DNA of 13,985 bases from Clostridiaceae bacterium (lineage in GTDB: Bacteria; Bacillota; Clostridia; Oscillospirales; Acutalibacteraceae): the NCBI GenBank assembly GCA_904501705.1, contig CAJGCA010000045.1, forward strand, positions 1-13,985. Direction: 5' to 3'. The translations under genes were made by a program, and so were the position numbers. Position 1 is the stretch's first letter. Every line of letters starts with the position of its first letter. Under the pieces are notes generated by a model. It was not told where the DNA came from. It saw only the letters and a list, made by a program, of their open reading frames with translations, and made no database searches. Of this stretch, positions 1 through 6,603 are shown piece by piece.

Positions 1-53
1 AGTTCCAATATCTCTTTTTCATATTCTTTAATATGTCTGTAACTTCTTGGCAT
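1..53 (-). CDS. Transposase OrfA N-terminus (IS3/IS150-like), cut by window edge
   Basis: Reading the minus strand from the ATG at 51-53 gives MPRSYRHIKEYEKEILEL before the window ends. Clostridial IS3-family OrfA proteins typically start with a similar M-P-R-K/S-Y-R-H-I-x-x-Y-E-K-E-I-L-E-L stretch, leading into a helix-turn-helix that binds the element's terminal repeats. The start is supported by a purine-rich AGGGGG seven bases upstream (61-66). That motif is the 3' arm of the hairpin at 61-97, so this ribosome binding site can be sequestered. Only 18 residues are visible; the family call rests on that short similarity, recalled rather than searched. Confidence 0.6.
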   Translation of the reverse strand, partial: MPRSYRHIKEYEKEILE

Positions 54-60
54 GAAAATT

Positions 61-97
61 CCCCCTATGGTAGTTTCTTTAATTCTACCATAGGGGG
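61..97. terminator. 13-bp hairpin, terminator and/or translational block
   Basis: CCCCCTATGGTAG (61-73) pairs perfectly with CTACCATAGGGGG (85-97) around an 11-nt loop. On the plus strand the stem is followed by TTCTTTTTTTC, a good Rho-independent terminator tail. On the minus strand it is followed by AATTTTC, a weaker tail, and then by the transposase ATG. It could end plus-strand transcription. On the minus strand it could attenuate read-through from ung and mask the transposase ribosome binding site. Confidence 0.7.
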
Positions 98-157
98 TTC
101 TTTTTTTCTATTGTCCGTTTTTACTGGACTTGTGCACATACCACTTCGCGTTTTTTG

Positions 158-817
158 TTACCATTGGATGGGGGTCATCCCGTTTTTCTCGAGGATAGCA
201 TTCACCTTGGAGAAATGGCAGCAGCCGAAGAAGCCGCGTGACGCGGACAAGGGACTCGGGTGCACCGTCGCGAGCTTATAATGGATGGGGTTTTGGATGA
301 TCTGCGCCTTGCGCTGAGCATGCGCGCCCCACAGCAGAAACACCACGGGGGTGTCCTTGCGGTCGAGCTCCGCGATAACGCGGTCGGTGAACCGCTCCCA
401 GCCGATGTCCTTGTGGCTGGTCGGCTGTCCCTCCCGCACCGTCAGCACCGTGTTGAGCAGCAGCACTCCCTGCCGCGCCCAATCGGTCAGCTCCCCCGTC
501 AGCGGCGTAGGCTTGCCAACGTCGGTCTGCAGTTCCTTAAACATATTCTTCAGCGACGGCGGCGGCATCACGCCCGCCTTCACCGAAAAGCACAGCCCGT
601 GCGCCTGCCCCGCGCCGTGATACGGATCCTGCCCGATGATGACCACCTTGGTATCCGCAAACGAGGTATATTTCAGCGCGTTAAAAATGTCGTGCATCGG
701 CGGGTACACCCGCTGCGTGGCATACTCCTGCTTTAAGATCTGCCGCAAATTCTGATAATAGGGCTTGCTCCATTCGTCCGCCAGAATGCCGTCCCAATCG
801 TTGCCGAGGTGTACCAT
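158..817 (-). CDS. ung: Uracil-DNA glycosylase (family 1)
   Basis: Removes uracil from DNA, the first step of base excision repair after cytosine deamination or dUMP incorporation; it acts in the cytoplasm on the chromosome. The 219-residue protein has the family 1 water-activating loop GQDPYHG (residues 62-68, catalytic Asp64), the proline-rich PPPSLKN segment, the uracil-binding LLLNTVLTV strand, and the leucine-loop motif HPSPLSASRGF with His186. All key residues and the length match the family. The frame is open 28 codons further upstream. I chose the ATG at 815-817 because GAAAGGCGG lies just before it, and because the longer version would start upstream of the consensus promoter at 846-874. 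A terminator separates ung from ddl, so it appears to be transcribed alone. Confidence 0.97.
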   Translation of the reverse strand: MVHLGNDWDGILADEWSKPYYQNLRQILKQEYATQRVYPPMHDIFNALKYTSFADTKVVIIGQDPYHGAGQAHGLCFSVKAGVMPPPSLKNMFKELQTDVGKPTPLTGELTDWARQGVLLLNTVLTVREGQPTSHKDIGWERFTDRVIAELDRKDTPVVFLLWGAHAQRKAQIIQNPIHYKLATVHPSPLSASRGFFGCCHFSKVNAILEKNGMTPIQW

Positions 818-845
818 CCCGCCACCGCCTTTCAATAATAACATT

Positions 846-874
846 ATTATAACACATTTGTCGAAAGATGACAA
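846..874 (-). promoter_or_regulatory. Sigma-A promoter of ung
   Basis: The minus strand carries TTGTCA (869-874), a 17-bp spacer and a perfect TATAAT (846-851). Transcription should start about 20 bases before the ung ATG at 817, leaving a very short leader that just holds the ribosome binding site. The promoter lies 26 bp past the ddl terminator. Confidence 0.8.
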
Positions 875-904
875 CGCCGCGAGAAATATTCCTTTGCACA
901 AAAA

Positions 905-936
905 ACAGCGCGACCACCGTATGATGGTCGCGCTGT
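905..936 (-). terminator. Rho-independent terminator after ddl
   Basis: On the minus strand a perfect 12-bp GC-rich stem (ACAGCGCGACCA / TGGTCGCGCTGT) with an 8-nt loop is followed by TTTTTG. It starts six bases after the ddl stop codon and closes the operon that begins with proS. Confidence 0.88.
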
Positions 937-941
937 GTTCA

Positions 942-2135
942 TTACATTTTACTGCCTTTAGCGCCCTTGGTGCCGCCGAAGCCCTCGAGGATGTTGCTCT
1001 CGTAGGTGAAGGTCAGCGCCTCTCGCTGCCGCTGACGCTTAAACGCGAGGCTGACAAGCTCATCCATCAGCGCCCCGAAGGGCACGCCGACCTCCTGCCA
1101 CAGATAGAAGGACAGCGAGCCGGGGATGGTGTTGATCTCGTTAACCCAAAGCTCGCCCGTCTCCTTATCGTTAAGGAAGTCGATGCGGGCGACACCCATA
1201 CAGCCAAGCGCCTTGAAGGTCGCGACAGCAAGCTCCTGCACCCGCTCGGTCATCCCATCGGGAAGCTCCGCCGGACAGCGGCGTTTTAAGTCGGTCATAC
1301 CGCCCGACACGCCGGTCTTTTTGCTGCCGCCCGACAGATATTTGTCGCCAAAGGTAAGGATATCCTCAGCATTCAGAGGCTCCTCGCACGCCGAGGCGCG
1401 CGCGTTTTCGGCATCACCGAGAACGGAGCAGTTGATCTCCCGCAGATTCGGCACCGCCCGCTCAACGAGCACCCGCGCGGAAAAGCTCACCGCGATATCC
1501 ATCGCGTCGACGAGGCTTTGGCGATCCTTTGCCTTGGAGATGCCGACCGACGAGCCAAGATTGACGGGCTTGACGATGACGGGATAACCAATCTTCGCCT
1601 CGATCTCATCGAGGACACGCTCGCCGTCGAGCGCGTAATCGCGCCCCGTATATTCCACCGCGTCCAGCACAGGGATACCCGCCTGACGCAAAACGGCCTT
1701 CATCGCGAACTTATCCATACCGAGTGCGGACGAGGTCACATCGCAGGAGGCGTAAGGGATATTCAGCATCTCCAAAAATCCCATCAGCGTGCCGTCCTCG
1801 ACATTTGTGCCGTGCACAACGGGGATCACAACGTCAAAGGTCGCCATCACGTTGTTACCGAACTTTTTCGCGGGATGGCGCACCAGCTCCACACAGCCGT
1901 CCGCGGGCACAGGCAGCACCCGCGTCGCACGGGCAAGGCAGTCCGCCATATTGCGGAACGCCGTCACCTCGCGCAGATGCTCGCCGACGTAAAAGCGGTT
2001 ATCCTTCGCAATGTAGACGGGGAACGCCTCATACTTCGACGTGTCCAGTGCGCCGAGCGCCTGCAGACCCGAGATGATGGACACCTCGTGCTCTACGCTG
2101 TGTCCGCCAAACAGTACCGCAACTCTTGTTTTCAT
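942..2135 (-). CDS. ddl: D-alanine--D-alanine ligase
   Basis: ATP-dependent ligase that joins two D-alanines in the cytoplasm; the dipeptide is the substrate of MurF, encoded directly upstream. ATP-grasp protein of 397 residues. It shows the N-terminal GGHSVEHEVS (10-19, with the conserved Glu15), HGTNVEDG (108-115), MDKFAMK (140-146), the glycine/serine loop NLGSSVGISK (192-201), the omega-loop tyrosine in DKYLSGG (Tyr266), the arginine in ARIDF (Arg317) and the metal-binding NEINTIPGS (332-340). Tyr266 fits a D-Ala-D-Ala enzyme rather than a D-lactate ligase, where Phe is typical. It is longer than the usual 300-370 residues because of a Gly/Ser/Lys-rich omega loop (267-286) and a basic Gly/Lys C-terminal tail. 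The ATG at 2133-2135 follows AAAGGA at good spacing; the 33 upstream codons in frame do not look like Ddl. It starts 31 nt after murF. Confidence 0.95.
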   Translation of the reverse strand: MKTRVAVLFGGHSVEHEVSIISGLQALGALDTSKYEAFPVYIAKDNRFYVGEHLREVTAFRNMADCLARATRVLPVPADGCVELVRHPAKKFGNNVMATFDVVIPVVHGTNVEDGTLMGFLEMLNIPYASCDVTSSALGMDKFAMKAVLRQAGIPVLDAVEYTGRDYALDGERVLDEIEAKIGYPVIVKPVNLGSSVGISKAKDRQSLVDAMDIAVSFSARVLVERAVPNLREINCSVLGDAENARASACEEPLNAEDILTFGDKYLSGGSKKTGVSGGMTDLKRRCPAELPDGMTERVQELAVATFKALGCMGVARIDFLNDKETGELWVNEINTIPGSLSFYLWQEVGVPFGALMDELVSLAFKRQRQREALTFTYESNILEGFGGTKGAKGSKM

Positions 2136-2166
2136 ACGCTCATATCCTTTCAACCGAAAGTGGAAA

Positions 2167-3723
2167 TTACATAAAGTTATCCGGCAGGTCGTTCTCCAGC
2201 AGCACGATACGCTGGCCCTCTGTCGGCAGGGCATTGACCCACGCGAGACCTTCTTGCAGGGTCTTCGCGACGAACAGCTTTTCCTCAGGAAAACCGCCCG
2301 CGAGCAACCCTTCTTTCAGCGGCGGGGCTTGCTTTTCGCCCACCAGCACCGCCCAGTCACAGCGGGTGGCGGCGTATTCACCGAGCTCGCGGTTAAGGGC
2401 ATCCTGCCGCTCACCAAGCTCCACCATACCGGGGGTGACCAGCACCCGCTGAGCATCAAACGCCGCAAGGGTATCCAACGCGCCGCGGAAGCCCGCGGGA
2501 TTGGAATTGTACGCATCGTCGATATAGCCGTTGGGGAGCAGCTGCAGACGGTGCTCAACAGGCTTTAACATCCGCACGGGGTACACCATCTCTTTGAGCG
2601 ACACACCGAGGCGGTGCGCGACCGCCATACAGCCCGCAAGATTCTGAATATTGTGTACCCCCAAAAGACGGGTAGTGTAACGGCAGGTCTCGCCGTCGGG
2701 TGCAATCAGCGTAAACTGACAACCGTGACTATCGACGGTGATGTCACTCGCGCGATAATCCGCCTGCACGTCGGTGCTGTAGGTCACGGTCGGCGCGTCC
2801 ACCGCACGGGAGCGGATGTACCCGTTATCCCAGTTGAGGAACACCGTGCCGTCCGCAGGGATAGCGTCGGCGAGCTCAAACTTGGTCGCCAGAATATTCT
2901 CCACCGTGCCGAAGGTCTCGAGATGCTGCTCACCGATCGAGGTGATAATGCCGTACCTGGGACTCACCAACTCGCAGATTTCCTTGATGTCGCCGATATT
3001 CTTCGCGCCCATCTCCGCGATAAAGATCTCGTGGCTCGGATGCAGCATTTCGCGTACCGTGCGCACCACACCCATCGTGGTGTTGTAGCTGCCGGGGGTC
3101 ATCAGCACGTTATACTTCGCGCCGAGCATCGCAGCGAGAAAATTCTTAACACTGGTCTTACCGTAGCTGCCCGTCACGCCGATGACGGTCAGGCGCGGCA
3201 TATCCGCGAGAATGCGGCGCGCATCCGCGACAAAGCTGTCGGCGATGCGTTTTTCAATCGGTTGGTTGATGAGATTCGCCGCGCCAGTGAACAGCCAGAT
3301 CACCATCGAGCCGAGCCCGAGCAGCGCAATGCCGCGCTGTGGAGATAGAAAGAAGCCCACACACAGCAGTGTCACGCACAACACCGCCTGCGTCGCAAAC
3401 AGACGCCACACGCGCGCGGTGACGACCAGCGGCTTTTTCGCCTTTTTCGGCAGGTTGAGCTGCGCGGTGAGCAGCAGTACCGCCGTCGCGACAGCATAGA
3501 GAATCCAGTTCTCCACCCGACCACTCAGCCACAACACCATCACACACAAAAACGGCAGCAGCCGCGGGATATTGACCAGCTTTTTGTCGTTATCCGTGCA
3601 CCATTTTTTATACCGCTCGGGGCGGTAGGAGTTGAGCTGCAGCATATGGGTGAAAAACACCGCCTGCACGCCGAAGTTAAGCGTCGCTGCCGCGAGCATA
3701 CTTAGTTTCATCGCCAGTTCCAT
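2167..3723 (-). CDS. murF: Membrane-anchored UDP-MurNAc-tripeptide--D-Ala-D-Ala ligase (MurF)
   Basis: Adds D-Ala-D-Ala to UDP-MurNAc-tripeptide, the last cytoplasmic step of the nucleotide precursor. The Mur ligase core starts near residue 175: P-loop GVTGSYGKTS (182-191), GSYNTTMGVVRT (211-222), AEMGAKNIGDI (236-246), the central-domain HN motif in GVHNIQNLAG (355-364), and DAYNSNPAGF (403-412). The final ENDLPDNFM is typical of clostridial versions. The protein has 518 residues, longer than the roughly 450 of E. coli MurF, because an N-terminal region of about 150 residues has four or five hydrophobic segments (about 6-28, 53-68, 72-90, 110-126, 130-150). It should therefore sit on the membrane. 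AGGGAGG (3732-3738) eight bases upstream sets the start; the hydrolase stop lies only 4 nt upstream, implying translational coupling. Confidence 0.93.
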   Translation of the reverse strand: MELAMKLSMLAAATLNFGVQAVFFTHMLQLNSYRPERYKKWCTDNDKKLVNIPRLLPFLCVMVLWLSGRVENWILYAVATAVLLLTAQLNLPKKAKKPLVVTARVWRLFATQAVLCVTLLCVGFFLSPQRGIALLGLGSMVIWLFTGAANLINQPIEKRIADSFVADARRILADMPRLTVIGVTGSYGKTSVKNFLAAMLGAKYNVLMTPGSYNTTMGVVRTVREMLHPSHEIFIAEMGAKNIGDIKEICELVSPRYGIITSIGEQHLETFGTVENILATKFELADAIPADGTVFLNWDNGYIRSRAVDAPTVTYSTDVQADYRASDITVDSHGCQFTLIAPDGETCRYTTRLLGVHNIQNLAGCMAVAHRLGVSLKEMVYPVRMLKPVEHRLQLLPNGYIDDAYNSNPAGFRGALDTLAAFDAQRVLVTPGMVELGERQDALNRELGEYAATRCDWAVLVGEKQAPPLKEGLLAGGFPEEKLFVAKTLQEGLAWVNALPTEGQRIVLLENDLPDNFM

Positions 3724-3727
3724 CGGC

Positions 3728-4495
3728 TCAACCTCCCTTTTTTGGTTTTAGAAAACTATCCAACACGCGGCTGCACAGACCCCACTGCTCGGCGAAGGCG
3801 AAATGCCCCGCTCCCGCCAGTGTGACCAGTCCCGCGTCGGAAATACGCTGTTCCATCAGTTTTCCGTCCCGCAAGGGGGTGGCGGTGTCCACCTCGCCCC
3901 AGATGAGCAGGGTGGAGACCTCGTTTTTCGGCAGCAGGTCGGTGAGGTCCTCGTTAATGCACTTGACCATCGTCTGCCGCATCAACTCGCTTGCGTTACG
4001 GTAATCCGCCGAGCCGACCTTGCCGCGCACCTTGGCGGCATAGCCGGGGAGTAGACGCTTTGCAAACTTATAGCTATAAACCTTGATGTAATATTTTGCC
4101 GTCCGTTTCGGGCGAATACCCGCGGCGTCCATAAACACCGCCTTTGTCACCGTCAGCGGGACGGGGCGGCGGGCAAGCAACTTGATACTGATACGCCCGC
4201 CGAAGGAGTGGTTCATCAGAATAACCTCGGAAAGTCCGAGTGCGGCGACGAACGCCACCGTCCAATTGACGTAATCGTCGACGCACCACGCACACGGTGG
4301 CTCCTCACTGCCGCCAAAGCCCGGCAGATCGGGCGCGACCACGCGGCAATAGGATGCCAAGTGGTCGAGCATCAGCTTATATGTCGCGGCGGGTGCGCCC
4401 CAGCCGTGGAGAAACAGCACGACGGGCTTTTTCGTTTCATTAACGGGGTCGGAGTCAATATAAGACACAGTGCGTCCCAAAACCTCGATGGTCAA
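3728..4495 (-). CDS. Alpha/beta-fold hydrolase, substrate unknown
   Basis: Cytosolic 255-residue serine hydrolase of the alpha/beta fold; no signal peptide. The oxyanion region is LHGWG (29-33). PDLPGFGGSE (55-64) is the usual loop after strand 4. The nucleophile elbow is N-H-S-F-G-G with Ser97; asparagine replaces the usual first glycine. The acid is probably Asp203 in GEVDTATP, and His231 in GAGHFAF completes the triad. It starts with TTG (4493-4495): AAAGGAGG (4504-4511) is eight bases upstream and the sequence from there aligns with the family N-terminus. It sits 24 nt after the lipoprotein cyclophilin gene and 4 nt before murF, hinting at a cell-envelope role, but its substrate cannot be read from sequence. 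Confidence 0.85.
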   Translation of the reverse strand: MTIEVLGRTVSYIDSDPVNETKKPVVLFLHGWGAPAATYKLMLDHLASYCRVVAPDLPGFGGSEEPPCAWCVDDYVNWTVAFVAALGLSEVILMNHSFGGRISIKLLARRPVPLTVTKAVFMDAAGIRPKRTAKYYIKVYSYKFAKRLLPGYAAKVRGKVGSADYRNASELMRQTMVKCINEDLTDLLPKNEVSTLLIWGEVDTATPLRDGKLMEQRISDAGLVTLAGAGHFAFAEQWGLCSRVLDSFLKPKKGG

Positions 4496-4519
4496 CGGCT
4501 GCTCCTCCTTTCGCTTGAT

Positions 4520-5410
4520 TTAGTTCGTCTCTGTATAGGTCGTGATGTCGATACTCTTGATGGTTACCGCCGTGAGCGGCTTATCGTTCGAGTCGGTGTC
4601 GACCTTGGCGATGGCGTCGACGACATCCATCCCCTCATACACCTGACCGAACACCGTGTGACCACCGCTGTAGCGCCACGCGCCGTCGAGGTGGATGTTG
4701 CCGCCGTGTTGGGCGTACAGCTCCCACACCGCATCGGGCACCAAACGGGAATCGGGGGTAAGGGTGGCGTTAATATAGTCGTCTGCCGACGGATACTGCG
4801 CAGTGAAGTATTCGCCATAATACGACGCATACTGCTGATACTGCAGCGACAGCTGATTAGCCATCGACGCATAGTCGTAGCTCTGCTTGAGCTGCGCGGC
4901 GGTCTTGCCGCTCGGTCCCGCCTGATTGATAAAGAACTGGCTGCCATTGGTGTTGGGGCCCAAGTTCGCCATCACAAGCGAGCCGCGCAGGTTGAGAAGC
5001 TTCTGGTCAAACTCGTCCTCGAACGAATCGCCCCAGATGCTCTTACCGCCCGTGCCGTCGCCCTTCGGGTCACCGCCCTGAATCATAAAGTCCTCCATTA
5101 CGCGGTGGAAGGTCAGCCCGTTGTAATAGCCATTCTTCGCGTGGGTGGTGAAGTTCTCCACCGCCTTGGGCGCGGCCTCGGCGAAGAAGCGGATGGAAAT
5201 ATCCCCCATGCTGGTATGCATCACGGCGACGGTATCCCCCGCCGCAGGCTTATCGAGCTGGAAGCCGACCTCTTTATCGGTGTAAACGGTGGAGACGGTG
5301 TTGCCGTTCGAGGAGTTGTTGCCTTCCTCTTTTTTGTCCTCGCCGCAGCCGATAAGGCATAAAGCGAGCATTAACGCGGCAAGCAATACCGCGAGCAGTT
5401 TACGATTCAT
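4520..5410 (-). CDS. Cyclophilin-type peptidyl-prolyl isomerase, lipoprotein
   Basis: Predicted extracytoplasmic foldase that isomerises Xaa-Pro bonds in exported proteins, tethered to the outer face of the membrane. The first 22 residues form a lipoprotein signal: Lys/Arg, a hydrophobic core, and lipobox LIGC with Cys22. An Asn/Ser/Lys linker follows. The cyclophilin domain (about 60-290) has FHRVMEDFMIQGGD (101-114), MANLGPNTNGSQFF (147-160) and HTVFGQVYEGMDVVDAI (251-267). About 90 residues are inserted between FFI and HTVFGQ (163-250), with six tyrosines in residues 191-206; standard cyclophilins have a short loop there. I prefer the ATG at 5408-5410 over one four codons earlier, because AAAGG directly abuts the earlier ATG and is properly spaced for the later one. 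It lies 15 nt after the Cys-rich gene. Confidence 0.92.
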   Translation of the reverse strand: MNRKLLAVLLAALMLALCLIGCGEDKKEEGNNSSNGNTVSTVYTDKEVGFQLDKPAAGDTVAVMHTSMGDISIRFFAEAAPKAVENFTTHAKNGYYNGLTFHRVMEDFMIQGGDPKGDGTGGKSIWGDSFEDEFDQKLLNLRGSLVMANLGPNTNGSQFFINQAGPSGKTAAQLKQSYDYASMANQLSLQYQQYASYYGEYFTAQYPSADDYINATLTPDSRLVPDAVWELYAQHGGNIHLDGAWRYSGGHTVFGQVYEGMDVVDAIAKVDTDSNDKPLTAVTIKSIDITTYTETN

Positions 5411-5425
5411 TATCGTATCCATCCT

Positions 5426-5947
5426 TTATCGTAGTTTTCGCCGTGCAATCGGCGGGCGTTCGTCACCGAGCGGCAACAGACGCCCGAGATCGTCGATCTC
5501 GCGACTCTGCGCACGCAAGAAAGCGGCGCACGCGGGATCGCGCATCAATATCCGTCCCGCTCGGCGCACCGCGCGAACAAAATCGCGCCTAAGTGGTACA
5601 CGGGCACAATTCTGCGTCAGCGGACACAGCCGAAAGCTTCGCGGGTCGTACACCGCGCGCACCCGCCCGTCCTCTCCGACGTAGGGGAACAGCGGGAACA
5701 CGCGGCAGGCAAACGGGCGCATCTCACGGCGGCAACTCCCGCCGCAGGTGAGCAGCATACCGCCGTCGGCCGTGGTGATGGTATAGTCTTCCCCAGCAAG
5801 CAAAGTGTCTTCCCCCGGGAGCAATAGCATCCCGATGCTGTCCGCCGACGGGCGGCAGCACCGTCCGTCGCACACCTGACCGCAATCTGCGTCCAGCGGG
5901 GTGACGTCCTCGAGCAGGGCGAGAGCTTGCTGCAGTGCGTTAGCCAT
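5426..5947 (-). CDS. Cysteine-rich YkgJ-like (putative metal-binding) protein
   Basis: A 173-residue cytosolic protein with a cysteine pattern like the YkgJ family (putative zinc or iron-sulfur chelating domain). Cysteines 22, 26, 30 and 31 fall in C-G-Q-V-C-D-G-R-C-C, Cys68 and Cys72 in TCGGSC, Cys81 in the family hallmark RPFACRVFP, and further cysteines at 108 and 114. The ligands suggest one metal or cluster site, but the biochemical role of this family is not established. The C-terminal 60 residues are Arg-rich and without cysteine clusters. Its ATG overlaps the end of the upstream cyclophilin gene by 8 nt (ATGGCTAA), and no good ribosome binding site precedes it, so it is probably translated by coupling. 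It could be a redox or metal partner of the flanking foldases, but that is speculation. Confidence 0.8.
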   Translation of the reverse strand: MANALQQALALLEDVTPLDADCGQVCDGRCCRPSADSIGMLLLPGEDTLLAGEDYTITTADGGMLLTCGGSCRREMRPFACRVFPLFPYVGEDGRVRAVYDPRSFRLCPLTQNCARVPLRRDFVRAVRRAGRILMRDPACAAFLRAQSREIDDLGRLLPLGDERPPIARRKLR

Positions 5948-6530
5948 TAGTCACGTCAATGCTGAGGATGGTAACGTCCTCGAGTGGCTTATCACTGTGG
6001 TTGGTCGCGACCGACGCAATCGCATCGACGACGTCCATACCCTCATACACCTGACCAAACACCGTGTGGTGATAATCGAGGTGGGGCGTGCCGCCGACCT
6101 TAGCATACGCCTCCACCGCTTCGGCGGGGAAATAGTCGGGCAGCTCCTTCATCTGAGAAAGGAAATTCGGGTGCACGCTGTTCGCCTGCACGATGAAGAA
6201 CTGGCTGCCGTTCGTACCGGGGCCCGCGTTCGCCATCGACAGCGCACCGCGCAGATTGTGCAGTTCGGGGGTAAATTCATCCTTAAAACTCTGTCCCCAA
6301 ATGCTTTCGCCGCCGCAGCCGGTCGCGGTGGGGTCGCCACCCTGAATCATAAAGTCCTTAATGACGCGGTGAAACACGATGCCGTCATAGTAGCCATTCT
6401 TCGCGTGGGTGACGAAGTTCTCCACCGCCTTGGGCGCGTGGTCGGGGAACAGGCGAATCGCAATGTCACCCATATTGGTATGCATCACAGCGGTCGTTTC
6501 ATTCGCCGCGGGTTTATTTAACTGGTTCAT
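5940..6530 (-). CDS. ppiB: Cytosolic cyclophilin-type peptidyl-prolyl isomerase
   Basis: Isomerase of Xaa-Pro bonds, 196 residues, with no signal peptide, so cytosolic. The catalytic block FHRVIKDFMIQGGD (53-66) places Arg55, Phe60, Met61 and Gln63 exactly as in human cyclophilin A. MANAGPGTNGSQFFI (99-113) and HTVFGQVYEGMDVVDAI (155-171) complete the active site. The position equal to the cyclosporin-contacting Trp121 is His150, as expected for a drug-insensitive bacterial form. A roughly 30-residue insertion (118-148) occurs at the same place as the bigger insertion in the lipoprotein paralogue, so the two genes probably share ancestry. AAAGGA is about 10 bases upstream of the ATG. It is 73 nt after proS, and its stop overlaps the next gene. 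Confidence 0.94.
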   Translation of the reverse strand: MNQLNKPAANETTAVMHTNMGDIAIRLFPDHAPKAVENFVTHAKNGYYDGIVFHRVIKDFMIQGGDPTATGCGGESIWGQSFKDEFTPELHNLRGALSMANAGPGTNGSQFFIVQANSVHPNFLSQMKELPDYFPAEAVEAYAKVGGTPHLDYHHTVFGQVYEGMDVVDAIASVATNHSDKPLEDVTILSIDVTNG

Positions 6531-6603
6531 AGGTTAAACCGTCCTTTCGTGTGAGGTTGCGAACATATTTCAGGGATACTTGATCACTAAGTGACCTTGT
6601 CGC

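Larger units (their letters stand above)
1..138 (-). mobile_element. End of an IS3-family-like insertion sequence (partial)
   Basis: The minus strand at the left edge opens a reading frame whose first residues resemble an IS3/IS150-group OrfA. Between it and the end of ung lie a 13-bp hairpin (61-97) and an AT-rich stretch. At 112-138 the plus strand reads TGTCCGTTTTTACTGGAC followed by TTGTGCACA. On the minus strand this begins TGTGCACAAGTCCAG, a TG-start as expected of an IS3-family terminal repeat. I infer that the element ends near 136-138, about 20 bp downstream of the ung stop codon. The other terminus and any target duplication are outside the window, so the boundary is only a candidate. 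Confidence 0.5.

Noticed and set aside
33..281. Plus-strand 82-codon open frame at the left end
   Set aside because: It runs through the hairpin and the antisense of ung, and has no ribosome binding site or recognisable protein character.
4208..5362. Plus-strand open frame of 384 codons
   Set aside because: Antisense to the hydrolase and lipoprotein cyclophilin genes, spanning their junction; low-complexity Arg/His/Val-rich translation.
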